47,518 nt of DNA from Coriobacteriia bacterium. GTDB lineage: Bacteria; Actinomycetota; Coriobacteriia; Anaerosomatales; Anaerosomataceae. The number at the start of each line of letters is the position of its first letter. Within the stretch, counting starts at the first letter, position 1. A program made the translations under genes and the position numbers. The notes under the pieces were generated by a model. It was not told the origin of the DNA, searched no databases, and saw only the letters and a list, made by a program, of their open reading frames with translations. Positions 37,213 through 45,083 of the stretch are shown in pieces. Location of the stretch: NCBI GenBank assembly GCA_016938395.1, contig JAFGUS010000046.1, positions 1-47,518 on the forward strand, given 5' to 3'.

Positions 37213-37622
37213 CAGGGCTCCCTTCGCACGATGCCGCCGCGCGGCACGTGGACGATGTCCGCCCGCATCGACCTGCGGAACTCATTGATCTCGTCCGCAA
37301 GCGTGCGTTCAGCCTTGGACGCCATCGCCTGCGCCTCCGTAAGCTGTGCCTCGAGTCTCTCCTTCTCGATCTCCAGCTCGATGATCCGCATCACGCCGGC
37401 GAGGTTGATGCCCTCTTCCTGGGTGAGCCGCTGGATGAGCCGGAGCCGCTCGATGTCGGCCTCCGAGTACATCCGCGTCCCGCCCGGCGACCGACTCGGC
37501 TGCACGAGCTGCTTGCGCTCGTAGATGCGCAGTGTCTGTGGATGCACACCGGCGAGTTCGGCTGCCACGCTGATCATGTACACGGGACGGTCCTTGCCGC
37601 TTCCCTGCTGTCGTCTCACCAT
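37212..37622 (-). CDS. hspR: Heat-shock repressor HspR (MerR family)
   Basis: 136 residues. The MerR-type winged helix reads PVYMISVAAELAGVHPQTLR with IYERKQLVQPSRSPGGTRMYSE, followed by a coiled-coil dimerisation helix (about 85-115). In Streptomyces and Mycobacterium HspR uses DnaK as co-repressor and binds inverted repeats (HAIRE) upstream of dnaK and clpB. Here it is the last full gene of dnaK-grpE-dnaJ-hspR, 18 nt after dnaJ. No perfect CTTGAGT-N7-ACTCAAG site was found by eye in this window, so its operator may have diverged. Confidence 0.95.
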   Translation of the reverse strand: MVRRQQGSGKDRPVYMISVAAELAGVHPQTLRIYERKQLVQPSRSPGGTRMYSEADIERLRLIQRLTQEEGINLAGVMRIIELEIEKERLEAQLTEAQAMASKAERTLADEINEFRRSMRADIVHVPRGGIVRREP

Positions 37623-37640
37623 GTGGCCATGCCTCCTTCG

Positions 37641-38756
37641 CTACGCGATGTGTGCGCGCACGTCGTCTGAGCGCAGCGACTCGAACTCCCGCAGAAGGTC
37701 CTTCTGCTCGGATGTCAGCTTCTGCGGCACGGCGATCTTCACGCGCACCTTGAGGTCGCCCGATCCACGCCCCTTCAGCTTGGGCGCACCCTTGCCAGGC
37801 ACGCGAAGCACCTTCCCGTCGGCAGTACCGGGAGCCACCTTCAGCTTCACCTTGCCGCCATCCGGTGTCGGCACCATGACCTCGGTTCCGAGCGCCGCCT
37901 CGGTGATCGTCACCGGCAGCTCGAGAACCACGTCCGCGCCGTCTCGTGAGAAGTACGGGTGCGGCTTGATCGTCGTCGTCACATACAGGTCTCCGGCCGG
38001 GGCGCCACCGGTTCCGGGCTCACCCTTACCCGCGAACCGCAGCTTGCCTCCGTCGGTCACCCCGGGCGGGATGTTCACCGTGAGCGGCTTGACCCGGAGC
38101 ACCTTTCCCTTGCCCTTGCACGTCGTGCAGGGATGCTCGATGATCCTGCCGGTGCCCGCGCACCGCTGGCAGGGCCGCGAGAAGCCGAACACACCCTGGC
38201 CCTGGGTCACGTGTCCGCTCCCCGAACACGTGGGACATGTCGTCGCACTCGTGCCCGGTTTTGCGCCCGTGCCCGAGCACGTGCTGCACTGCTCGGTGCG
38301 CTTCACATCCACCTTGGTCGAGGTGCCCGAGAGCGCCTCATCGAACGTGAGCGTGAGGTCGTACTGCAGATCCGCGCCACGATGGGCCCTGCTGCGCTTG
38401 CCACTGGCACCCCCGGCGAAGAGGTTCTCGAAGATGCCGCCGAGGTCACCCATATCGACCGTGGAGTAGCCCCCGGCACCGCCGGGGAACCCGCCGCCCG
38501 GCCACCCTGCGCCGGGACCGCCCGCACCTCCGGGAGGCATGTTGCCGCCGAAGTAGCGACCATAGGTGTCGTACTGCTTCCGCTTCTCCTCGTCGGAGAG
38601 CACCTCGTACGCCTCGTTGATCTCCTTGAACTTCTCCTCGGAGCCGCCTGCGTCCGGGTGGTGCTTGCGCGCCTGCTTGCGGAACGCCTTCTTCACCTCA
38701 TCGGCAGTCGCCGTCTTGGAGACGCCGAGTATGTCGTAGTAGTCCTTGTCGGCCAT
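37641..38756 (-). CDS. dnaJ: Chaperone DnaJ
   Basis: 371 residues. The J domain (1-70) has the HPD motif in [10 protein letters not shown]; a Gly/Phe/Pro-rich linker (about 73-112) follows; then four zinc-finger repeats ([32 protein letters not shown]) bind two Zn; then the client-binding C-terminal domains. It stimulates DnaK ATPase and delivers substrates. AAGGAG precedes the ATG. It lies between grpE (10 nt) and hspR. Confidence 0.97.
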   Translation of the reverse strand: MADKDYYDILGVSKTATADEVKKAFRKQARKHHPDAGGSEEKFKEINEAYEVLSDEEKRKQYDTYGRYFGGNMPPGGAGGPGAGWPGGGFPGGAGGYSTVDMGDLGGIFENLFAGGASGKRSRAHRGADLQYDLTLTFDEALSGTSTKVDVKRTEQCSTCSGTGAKPGTSATTCPTCSGSGHVTQGQGVFGFSRPCQRCAGTGRIIEHPCTTCKGKGKVLRVKPLTVNIPPGVTDGGKLRFAGKGEPGTGGAPAGDLYVTTTIKPHPYFSRDGADVVLELPVTITEAALGTEVMVPTPDGGKVKLKVAPGTADGKVLRVPGKGAPKLKGRGSGDLKVRVKIAVPQKLTSEQKDLLREFESLRSDDVRAHIA

Positions 38757-38766
38757 CGGTGGCTCC

Positions 38767-39402
38767 TTAGGACTCCGGCCCTCCGGCGCTTACCACGACC
38801 GCAGCCGGTCTGAGTACGCGGCCGTGCATCCGGTAGCCACACTGGTACATGTCCACACACGTGCCTTCGGGCACGTCGTCGCGCTGGGCCTGCCCCACCG
38901 CCTGATGCTCCGTGGGGTCGAACGGTTGACCTGTGGGGTCGATGCGTTCGACACCCTCCTTCGCGAAGACATCGAGGATCTGCTGCCGCACCATCTGCAC
39001 GCCAGCGACGAACTCCGACGACTCGCCACTCTCCCCGGCGTGCGCAAGCGCGCGCTCAAGGTTGTCGAGGGCCGGTAGGACCTCGGTGATGATGCGCTGC
39101 CCGGCTCGCCTGAGCGCGTCCTCCTGCTCACGCGCCACACGCTTGCGGTAGTTGTCGAACTCCGCCTGCAGCCGCTGAGCGGTCTCCAGATGGCGTCCGG
39201 CCTCCTCCCGCGCGGCCTCGAGCTCATGCTCGATCTGATCGCCCCGAAACTCGAACTCAGCGCCCAGGTCCTGCTCCAGCTCGGGATCGGTGAAGCCGCC
39301 CTCTGCGGAGGAGACCCCGAAGGGAACCTCCGCAGGGCGGTCTTCCCGAGGACCGAGACCGGAGGGGTCTCCTCCGCCGGGGGCTCGATGCTTCCGGTCC
39401 AT
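38767..39402 (-). CDS. grpE: Nucleotide exchange factor GrpE
   Basis: 211 residues. An acidic, disordered N-terminus (1-60) is followed by the long dimerising helix (about 60-100, [20 protein letters not shown] type heptads) and the beta domain ending in [14 protein letters not shown]...[17 protein letters not shown], the GrpE signature. It releases ADP from DnaK. It starts 2 nt after dnaK's stop, so translation is coupled. Confidence 0.96.
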   Translation of the reverse strand: MDRKHRAPGGGDPSGLGPREDRPAEVPFGVSSAEGGFTDPELEQDLGAEFEFRGDQIEHELEAAREEAGRHLETAQRLQAEFDNYRKRVAREQEDALRRAGQRIITEVLPALDNLERALAHAGESGESSEFVAGVQMVRQQILDVFAKEGVERIDPTGQPFDPTEHQAVGQAQRDDVPEGTCVDMYQCGYRMHGRVLRPAAVVVSAGGPES

Positions 39403-39404
39403 GG

Positions 39405-41291
39405 CTACTCGTCTCCGTCGACGACTTCGTAGTCGGCCACTTCCTCATCGCCCTCTGGAGCCGCGCCACCCTCGGGGGCCTGCTCCTCCTGGACCTGCTG
39501 GTACACGATCTCGGCGAGCTTGTAGCTCTTCTCCTGCAGGACCGTGGTTGCGGACTTGATCGCGTCGACGTCGTCACCCTCGAGGGCTTTCTTGACGTCC
39601 GCGATAGCGGCCTCGACGTCGCTCTTCGTATCCTCGGGAACCTTGTCGCCGAGGTCGACGAGCGTCTTCTCCGTGCCGTACACGAGGCTGTCGGCGGTGT
39701 TGCGCACCTCGGCCTCCTCCTTCTTCTTCTTGTCCTCGTCGGCGTGGCTCTCAGCGTCAGTCACCATGCGCTCGACTTCCTCGTCCGAGAGAGCCGTCGT
39801 GCCCGTGATGGTGATCTTCTGCTCCTGGCCGGTCCCGCGATCCTTGGCCGAGACGTTCACGATGCCGTTGGCGTCGATGTCGAACGTGACCTCGACCTGC
39901 GGCACGCCACGCGGCGCGGGCGGGATGTTCATGAGGTGGAACTTGCCGAGCGTCTTGTTGTACGCCGCCATCTCACGCTCGCCCTGCAGGACGTGGATCT
40001 CCACCGAGGTCTGGCCATCGGCCGCCGTCGTGAAGGTCTCGCTCTTGCGCGTCGGGATGGTGGTGTTGCGCTCGATGAGCTTGGTCATCACGCCACCGAG
40101 GGTCTCCACGCCCAGCGAAAGCGGGGTGACGTCCAGCAACAGGATGTCCTTGACATCGCCGCCGAGCACACCGCCCTGGATGGCCGCACCGACGGCGACG
40201 ACCTCGTCCGGATTGACGCCCTTGTGCGGGTCCTTGCCAGTGAGCTCCTTCACGAGCTCCTGCACGGCCGGCATACGGGTAGAGCCGCCGACGAGGATCG
40301 CGTGGTCGAGGTCGCCGGCCTTGATGCCGCCGTCCTTGAGCGCGGTCAGCACCGGCTTGCGGCACCGCTCGAGCAGGTCGTTCGTGATCTTCTGGAACTC
40401 GGCGCGCGTCAGCGTGTAGTCCAGGTGCTTCGGACCACCTGCATCAGCCGTGATGAACGGCAGGTTGATCTGCGCGGTCTGCGTGGTGGATAGCTCCATC
40501 TTGGCCTTCTCCGCCTCGGCGCGCAGGCGCTGGAGCGCCATCTTGTCCGCGCGGAGATCGATGCCGTGGTCACCCAGGAACTTCTCGGCGAGCCAGTCGA
40601 TGATGCGCTGGTCCCAGTCGTCGCCACCGAGATGGTTGTCGCCTGAGGTGGACTTCACCTCGAATACGCCATCGCCGATCTCGAGCACGGACACGTCGAA
40701 CGTGCCGCCGCCGAGGTCGAAGACAAGGATGGTCTGGTCGTGTGCGCCTTTGTCGAGGCCGTAGGCGAGCGCCGCGGCCGTCGGCTCGTTGATGATGCGC
40801 TTGACCTCGAGGCCCGCGATCTTGCCCGCATCCTTGGTGGCCTGGCGCTGCATGTCGTTGAAGTACGCCGGGACGGTGATGACCGCCTCGGTGACCGGCT
40901 GGCCGAGATACGCTTCGGCGTCGGCCTTGAGCTTCTGAAGCACCATGGCCGAGATCTCCTCGGGTGTGTAGTGCTTGCCCTCGATGTCGACGACCGTGCG
41001 ACCGTCCTTGCCCTTCTCGGCGTTGTACGCGATGGTACCGCGCTCCGAGGAGGTCTCCTCGTACTTGCGGCCGATGAAACGCTTGATTGACGTGATGGTG
41101 TTCTCGGGATTGGTGACAGCCTGGTTCTTGGCCGCCTTGCCGACGATGCGCTCGCCGTCCTTGCGGAACGCGACGACCGACGGCGTGGTGCGGTCGCCCT
41201 CGGCGTTCACGATGATCGTGGGCTCCCCGCCCTCGAGGACTGCGACCGCGGAGTTGGTGGTACCGAGGTCGATACCGATGATCTTGCCCAT
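39405..41291 (-). CDS. dnaK: Chaperone DnaK (Hsp70)
   Basis: 628 residues. Actin-like ATPase domain (1-360) with [36 protein letters not shown] and [16 protein letters not shown]; hydrophobic linker [16 protein letters not shown]; substrate-binding beta domain and helical lid, ending in the acidic tail DYEVVDGDE. First gene of the dnaK-grpE-dnaJ-hspR operon, with an AAAGGAG ribosome site and a strong sigma-A-type promoter about 150 nt upstream. Confidence 0.98.
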   Translation of the reverse strand: MGKIIGIDLGTTNSAVAVLEGGEPTIIVNAEGDRTTPSVVAFRKDGERIVGKAAKNQAVTNPENTITSIKRFIGRKYEETSSERGTIAYNAEKGKDGRTVVDIEGKHYTPEEISAMVLQKLKADAEAYLGQPVTEAVITVPAYFNDMQRQATKDAGKIAGLEVKRIINEPTAAALAYGLDKGAHDQTILVFDLGGGTFDVSVLEIGDGVFEVKSTSGDNHLGGDDWDQRIIDWLAEKFLGDHGIDLRADKMALQRLRAEAEKAKMELSTTQTAQINLPFITADAGGPKHLDYTLTRAEFQKITNDLLERCRKPVLTALKDGGIKAGDLDHAILVGGSTRMPAVQELVKELTGKDPHKGVNPDEVVAVGAAIQGGVLGGDVKDILLLDVTPLSLGVETLGGVMTKLIERNTTIPTRKSETFTTAADGQTSVEIHVLQGEREMAAYNKTLGKFHLMNIPPAPRGVPQVEVTFDIDANGIVNVSAKDRGTGQEQKITITGTTALSDEEVERMVTDAESHADEDKKKKEEAEVRNTADSLVYGTEKTLVDLGDKVPEDTKSDVEAAIADVKKALEGDDVDAIKSATTVLQEKSYKLAEIVYQQVQEEQAPEGGAAPEGDEEVADYEVVDGDE

Positions 41292-41436
41292 GGATGGTGC
41301 TCCTTTCAGATCCTCCCCGGTGATGCCGGAGCGGCTTGTTCACGGAGGTGCTACGAACGGACATCTCCCGAGCCATGCAGCCGGGGCCCGGGTTCCGCGC
41401 CGTTCCGTGCACGGTGGGTCGTAGTTACGCTTGCAC

Positions 41437-41465
41437 AGTATGAAATCTAAGCGTTGCATTGTCAA
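41437..41465 (-). promoter_or_regulatory. dnaK operon promoter
   Basis: On the minus strand a perfect -35 TTGACA (41460-41465), a 17-nt spacer and CATACT (41437-41442). The surroundings are AT-rich compared with the rest of the window. The resulting leader of about 140 nt (41292-41430) holds no gene; it includes GC-rich hairpin-forming sequence near 41380-41400 and the ribosome site. Confidence 0.72.
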
Positions 41466-41512
41466 GTTATCTGAAAGCGTCCATGAGAGGCAGACTGAGT
41501 GTCGCCACATCC

Positions 41513-41542
41513 TTTACATACGTGCTGAGGCTTCGGTATCAT
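41513..41542 (+). promoter_or_regulatory. Ferredoxin promoter
   Basis: TTTACA (41513-41518), an 18-nt spacer and TATCAT (41537-41542), about 60 nt before the ferredoxin ATG. It is divergent from the dnaK promoter with about 47 nt between the two -35 boxes, so the two could influence each other. Confidence 0.65.
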
Positions 41543-41601
41543 CCGGCGGCGACATACCGGCTGCCGCCTCCGTGCGGCGCTCGAACCGAAGGAGATCAGC
41601 T

Positions 41602-41790
41602 ATGCCCCGACCGATCATCGATGAGGACGAGTGCTCCGGCTGCGGCATCTGCGTCGATGCGTGCCCCGAGAGCGTTCTCGAACTCGTTGACGACGTGGCC
41701 CAGCCCGTCAACGAGGATGACTGCACCGCGTGCGGCACCTGCATGGAAGAGTGTCCGATGGGTGCGATAACGGAGATCGAAGAGGACTAG
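41602..41790 (+). CDS. 2[4Fe-4S] ferredoxin
   Basis: 62 residues of the clostridial type. Two cluster motifs are present: CSGCGICVDACPE and CTACGTCMEECPM, each C-x2-C-x2-C-x3-C-P, separated by an acidic linker. A low-potential one-electron carrier expected in anaerobic metabolism. ATG 41602 has AAGGAG 7 nt upstream; the open frame upstream has no ferredoxin similarity. Monocistronic, between its own promoter and the terminator at 41815. Confidence 0.97.
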   Translation: MPRPIIDEDECSGCGICVDACPESVLELVDDVAQPVNEDDCTACGTCMEECPMGAITEIEED

Positions 41791-41814
41791 CGGGCAGGTG
41801 TTGGATCGTGTGAG

Positions 41815-41840
41815 CAGCGGGCGCCTACGGGCGCCCGCTG
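41815..41840. terminator. Bidirectional hairpin between ferredoxin and UDG-like gene
   Basis: Perfect 11-bp stem CAGCGGGCGCC / GGCGCCCGCTG with a TACG loop, lying 24 nt after the ferredoxin stop and 4 nt after the converging minus-strand gene. U-tract is poor on both sides. Confidence 0.7.
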
Positions 41841-41844
41841 TCGT

Positions 41845-42402
41845 TCACGAGGGATCTGCTGCGACCGAGAGGGCCTTCAGCTGCCCCCAGACGCGCCGCT
41901 TGAGGTCCTCGTCGGCAAGCGATGCCTCGAGACCCTCGACCGAAACCACGGTGCGCCCCCGCCACGTGCGGGGAACGCCCGGCGCGAGTGGATCGATGCC
42001 CACGGCCTCAGCAAGGTCGGCGGCCGCCAGCGGATCGAGCGCGAGCACGAAGCGGGGGTCGACCGCCTCCACGAGCATGCGGATGCGAGTGGCGCGCTCA
42101 TCGGCACCGACGCCCGGGATCCGCGTGCAGAGCGCGAACCGCTCGGCGGGCAGACCGAGCGCGTCGAGCGCTTTGTCGGCCGCTTCGCCGTCTGGCCCGG
42201 CGAGCGCGTACCCGCGGTCGAGGTCGGCCGGTCCCGGTTCGCCCTTGACCAGCAACACCTGGGCGAGCTCGTCGCCGTGTGTGAGGACAGAGGGCGCTCC
42301 CTCGCCGACCTGCTCGGCCGCGGCGATCTCGGACCTGGCCTTCTCGCGGAACATGCGGTCGAGCCGTGCGCTCCTGGCTGTGGTCTCCTGCTCCCGGCTC
42401 AT
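41845..42402 (-). CDS. Degenerate uracil-DNA-glycosylase-fold protein
   Basis: 185 residues. The central part VLLVKGEPGPADLDRGYALAGPDGEAADKAL matches, in pattern, motif A and its surroundings in family 4/5 uracil-DNA glycosylases (VGEAPGxxED...GxPFVGxAGxLL), and LDALGLPAERFALCTRIPG fits the next strand. It lacks the four Fe-S Cys residues of family 4 and no HPS/HP(S/A)-type motif B is visible, so glycosylase activity is doubtful. The ATG overlaps the epimerase stop (ATGA), placing it last in a sortase-epimerase operon. The quoted match is by eye. Confidence 0.6.
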   Translation of the reverse strand: MSREQETTARSARLDRMFREKARSEIAAAEQVGEGAPSVLTHGDELAQVLLVKGEPGPADLDRGYALAGPDGEAADKALDALGLPAERFALCTRIPGVGADERATRIRMLVEAVDPRFVLALDPLAAADLAEAVGIDPLAPGVPRTWRGRTVVSVEGLEASLADEDLKRRVWGQLKALSVAADPS

Positions 42403-43340
42403 CGCTGTCGGGCGAACCAGGATCCGGTTGCATCAAGCCCATCCTGCAGTTCCACAGCGGCCTTCCAGCCGAAGGTGGACGCCGCCTTGCCGGGCGACAA
42501 CACGCTCGCCTCGACGTCGCCATCGCGTGCGTCGGCCCGCTCGATCGTCCCGGGATACCGCAATGCCACCCGCAGCCCCTCGGCGAGCATGTTCACTGAA
42601 GTCGCGATCCCGGTGGAGATGTTGTACGCCGGTCCTGTTGGGCCCGGGCCGGCAAGCGCGCCCTCGTGAGATGCAGCCGCTGCGATAGCGCTCACGATGT
42701 CGGCGACGTAGATGAAGTCGCGCGTCTGCGTGCCCGAGCCGAAGATCACCGGACTGATGCCCGCGGTCATGCGCGATGCGAACTCCGCGACCACTCCGCC
42801 CTCGCCCTCGGCGCGCTGGCGCGGTCCGTAGACGTTGGCGAAGCGCAGCGCTGCGAAATCCACACCCGCCGGACGGAGCACCTCGGCAAGGACCGACTCC
42901 GCTGCGAGCTTGGACGCACCGTACGGGACTGCCGGAGCCACGGGTGAGTCCTCGGTGAGCGGCAGTTCCTGCGGCTCGCCGTACACGGCCGCCGAGGACG
43001 CGAAGAGCACGCGCTGCGCTCCGGCTGCCACGGCCGCCTCGGCCACCAGGCGCGTACCCTCGACGTTCACCTCGCGGTCGAACTCGGGGTCCTCGATCGA
43101 GGCGGCCACGCTCACCTGCGCGGCGAGATGGACGACGATGTCGGGAGACGCGGCGATGATCGCCTCGGCGGTCCGCGGGTCCCGTACATCCAGGCGCCTG
43201 AACCCGGTCGCTGGATGTACGTTATCCATCGAACCGGTGGACAGATCGTCGATGACGGTGATCTCCCAACCTCCGCCGAGCAATGCATACACGAGGTTTC
43301 CCCCGATGAACCCCGCCCCACCGGTCACTACGACCCTCAT
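42399..43340 (-). CDS. NAD-dependent nucleotide-sugar epimerase/dehydratase (GalE-like)
   Basis: 313 residues of the extended short-chain dehydrogenase family. The NAD-binding VTGGAGFIGGNLVYALL and VIDDLSTG are at the N-terminus; VVHLAAQVSVAASIEDP, FASSAAVYGEP (Ser) and VPYGASKLAAE supply the S-Y-K catalytic triad; RFANVYGPRQ follows. Probably UDP-glucose 4-epimerase or a related sugar epimerase for envelope glycans; exact substrate not predictable. AAGGAG precedes the ATG. It follows the sortase by 9 nt, suggesting linked surface glycan and protein display. Confidence 0.9.
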   Translation of the reverse strand: MRVVVTGGAGFIGGNLVYALLGGGWEITVIDDLSTGSMDNVHPATGFRRLDVRDPRTAEAIIAASPDIVVHLAAQVSVAASIEDPEFDREVNVEGTRLVAEAAVAAGAQRVLFASSAAVYGEPQELPLTEDSPVAPAVPYGASKLAAESVLAEVLRPAGVDFAALRFANVYGPRQRAEGEGGVVAEFASRMTAGISPVIFGSGTQTRDFIYVADIVSAIAAAASHEGALAGPGPTGPAYNISTGIATSVNMLAEGLRVALRYPGTIERADARDGDVEASVLSPGKAASTFGWKAAVELQDGLDATGSWFARQR

Positions 43341-43349
43341 CCTGTCTCC

Positions 43350-44018
43350 TTATCTGCTGCTCTCTGTCACGCGCTGCACTTCGATCAACTCCGCCTGAAC
43401 CGCAAGCCGATACCGCGCACTGTACGGCGGATGACAGGCAGTGAGCGTGAGTGACGGATGTTCTGTCGGCTCGACGACCTCCGTCTGATGCGGTAGGACC
43501 ACGAGAGCGGTGGTCACCTCGTAGCGGTACCGCCGGTACGGAGAGTACACGTCGATCGTATCACCAGGTTCAAGCTCGCCGATCCTGGCGAACGGCGCCC
43601 CATATGTGGTCCGATGCCCCGAGATGCCGCACGTCCCGGTCGGCCCGGGCAGATCGGTCCAGTCGATCCAACCCGGCCCGCGCCGCAGGTCGGCGGTGGA
43701 GACACCGTTCACCACGAGCGCATCGAGCTCGATTGACGGGATCACGATTCGCGCGAAGACCGCACCTTGATCGAGCGCGCGCCAGTACGGTTCATCCTCG
43801 ATATCCCAATCCGTGAAGTCGAGCGCCGAGCCCGCATCCTCGAGCAACACATCGGGGGCCTCGCTCGTGTAGGCCCGCACCGTCTCCACTTCGTCCTGCA
43901 ATTCACTCTGAGCGCGTGCACCCAGAAGCGTCGTCAACCCGTAGTAGGAGACGAGGCCGAGCGCGAGGCCGAGCAACACATTGCTCGCGGCCCGTAGCCA
44001 TAGCTGTCGCCTGCTCAC
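43350..44018 (-). CDS. Sortase (class D/E-like transpeptidase)
   Basis: 222 residues. A short basic N-terminus, one transmembrane helix (about 9-32) and an external sortase beta-barrel with His135 in ISGHRTTYGAPF, catalytic Cys195 in TLTACHPPYS and Arg202/204 in ARYRL. It joins LPXTG-type surface proteins to the cell wall; the LPFTG protein at 45084 onward is the obvious nearby substrate. The start at GTG 44018 was chosen because it puts the basic residues just before the helix and has GGAGG/GGCGAG upstream; an upstream start at 44084 would add 22 residues across the TGTGA-type palindrome. Leads a sortase-epimerase-UDG-like operon. Confidence 0.92.
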   Translation of the reverse strand: MSRRQLWLRAASNVLLGLALGLVSYYGLTTLLGARAQSELQDEVETVRAYTSEAPDVLLEDAGSALDFTDWDIEDEPYWRALDQGAVFARIVIPSIELDALVVNGVSTADLRRGPGWIDWTDLPGPTGTCGISGHRTTYGAPFARIGELEPGDTIDVYSPYRRYRYEVTTALVVLPHQTEVVEPTEHPSLTLTACHPPYSARYRLAVQAELIEVQRVTESSR

Positions 44019-44044
44019 CTCGCCCCACCTCCACTCGCGCGAAC

Positions 44045-44060
44045 TGTGAGGAATCTCACA
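44045..44060. promoter_or_regulatory. CRP/FNR-family-like palindrome 1
   Basis: TGTGAGGAATCTCACA is a full match to the TGTGA-N6-TCACA operator class and lies in the extended inverted repeat CTGTGAG-GAAT-CTCACAG (44044-44061). It is 27 nt upstream of the sortase start, in the divergent gap with the riboswitch gene. Confidence 0.6.
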
Positions 44061-44067
44061 GAACACG

Positions 44068-44083
44068 TGTGACGGATTGCACA
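44068..44083. promoter_or_regulatory. CRP/FNR-family-like palindrome 2
   Basis: TGTGACGGATTGCACA is a one-mismatch copy of TGTGA-N6-TCACA, centred 23 bp (about two helical turns) from palindrome 1. No CRP-family gene is in this window. Confidence 0.5.
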
Positions 44084-44169
44084 AACGGTATCAAGAACAC
44101 CGGACACGGTGCCGATACGTTCAGTGTAAGGCACCATTGAAAAGCGAACATCGGATCGCTCCCGATAAA

Positions 44170-44248
44170 GGCACGGTCGGCCAAAAGGCCGGCTTCGCAA
44201 AGTCACGGGTCTAAAGGAAGCCTCGCTTCCCATGATGGCCGGACTGCC
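44170..44248 (+). ncRNA. Class I cyclic-di-GMP (GEMM-I) riboswitch
   Basis: The leader of the metallopeptidase gene has the GEMM-I features in order: closing stem GGCA / TGCC; a first hairpin GGCC-AAAA-GGCC giving an A-rich tetraloop; the conserved CGCAAAG-CACGGGTCTAA core; a variable hairpin GGAAGC-CTC-GCTTCC acting as the receptor arm; and the 3' core GATGGCCGG before the closing strand. The match is by eye to the known aptamer consensus. It indicates that the downstream gene responds to c-di-GMP; whether on or off cannot be read directly. The 322-nt gap 44019-44341 also holds the two palindromes and a long hairpin. Confidence 0.85.
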
Positions 44249-44269
44249 GAAGGTACGAGCCGCGTTTTC

Positions 44270-44305
44270 GGCCCGACACCTCAGAGCCTGGGGAGGAGTC
44301 GGGCC
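44270..44305 (+). promoter_or_regulatory. Long hairpin between riboswitch and start codon, candidate expression platform
   Basis: GGCCCGAC pairs with GTCGGGCC, and inside it CCTC pairs with GAGG, 21 nt after the aptamer and 36 nt before the ATG. There is no U-tract, so if regulatory it may act through processing, Rho or the ribosome site rather than as a classic terminator. Confidence 0.45.
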
Positions 44306-44341
44306 GATGTGCGCGCAGGCTCGACCAAGGGGCGATTCGAA

Positions 44342-44923
44342 ATGACGACGAAGACTCGGAGCACGCGGCACGTGGCGGCAGGCATCGCCGCCGCCATGGC
44401 GCTCACGCTCACCGCCGGATTCGCGCCGGTGCAGGCCGCAGATGCGGCTCAGCTCACTGGCACCTTCCGGAGCAGGATCACCGCGGCATCGAACACGGCT
44501 ACAGTGCTCACCAACACCGACGCCTCGCTGGCCAAGACGATCCGGACAGCGACCCGCACGACCACGACGGTCCGCAAGGCCAGCGCCCCGGTGGCCTCCA
44601 CAACCCGCCGGACCGCCACCACGGCCAGTCCCACCTCCGCGACCTCGAGCAGCACAGCCGCGGCACCAGTGGACGAGACCGCCCAGGCGCGGTCCATCCT
44701 CGCCGGGTACATCGCCCGGTATCCCGCCCTGGCAGGCACCACCGTCTCGTTCGGTGATGCACAGGGCTACCAGGCCATCTGCTACTACAAGTCGGGCCGG
44801 ATCGTCATCAGCCCTACGCATACCGCAAGCCTCGATCGCATCATCGGCCACGAGATCTGGCACGTCATCGACTGGCGTGACAACGGTGTGATCGACTGGG
44901 GCGAGAACGTACCGCCGCGCTAA
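44342..44923 (+). CDS. Secreted HExxH metallopeptidase under c-di-GMP riboswitch
   Basis: 193 residues. Signal peptide (1-33, AAGIAAAMALTLTAGFAPVQA then ADA), a Thr/Ser/Ala-rich flexible linker (about 45-112), and a compact C-terminal domain (about 115-193) with the zinc motif HEIWH (His170, Glu171, His174) followed by VIDWRDNGVIDWGE; Glu188 or Asp185 could be the third ligand. No wall-sorting signal, so free or loosely bound outside the cell. By logic it resembles the C. difficile Pro-Pro endopeptidase PPEP-1, also small, exported and c-di-GMP controlled, but I see no overall sequence match. ATG 44342 is preferred to GTG 44309 because it starts the signal peptide and has AAGGGG upstream. Confidence 0.82.
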   Translation: MTTKTRSTRHVAAGIAAAMALTLTAGFAPVQAADAAQLTGTFRSRITAASNTATVLTNTDASLAKTIRTATRTTTTVRKASAPVASTTRRTATTASPTSATSSSTAAAPVDETAQARSILAGYIARYPALAGTTVSFGDAQGYQAICYYKSGRIVISPTHTASLDRIIGHEIWHVIDWRDNGVIDWGENVPPR

Positions 44924-44946
44924 GACCTCGTAGCACCTGACGATCA

Positions 44947-44980
44947 GAAGAGGCCCCGGCTCCCTCCCCGGGGCCTCTTC
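44947..44980 (+). terminator. Terminator of the metallopeptidase gene
   Basis: Perfect 13-bp stem GAAGAGGCCCCGG / CCGGGGCCTCTTC with an 8-nt loop, 23 nt after the stop codon. Confidence 0.85.
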
Positions 44981-44997
44981 CTATGCGGGCCGAAAGA

Positions 44998-45031
44998 GGA
45001 GGTGCGCCCCGCTGATGCGGGACGCACCTCC
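44998..45031 (-). terminator. Terminator of the LPFTG surface-protein gene
   Basis: Stem GGAGGTGCG / CGCACCTCC continued by CCCGC / GCGGG after one mismatch, with a TGAT loop; 52 nt past the surface-protein stop on the minus strand and followed there by TCTTTC. Confidence 0.75.
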
Positions 45032-45083
45032 GTGCAGCCGACGTGCCCCTGGATACCATCACATCAGACTATGGTATCGCCCG

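Noticed and set aside
41292..41601. HAIRE or CIRCE heat-shock operators upstream of dnaK
   Set aside because: Only half-site resemblance to CTTGAGT (CTTGACA overlapping the -35); no inverted partner at the right spacing and no CIRCE palindrome was found here or upstream of clpB.
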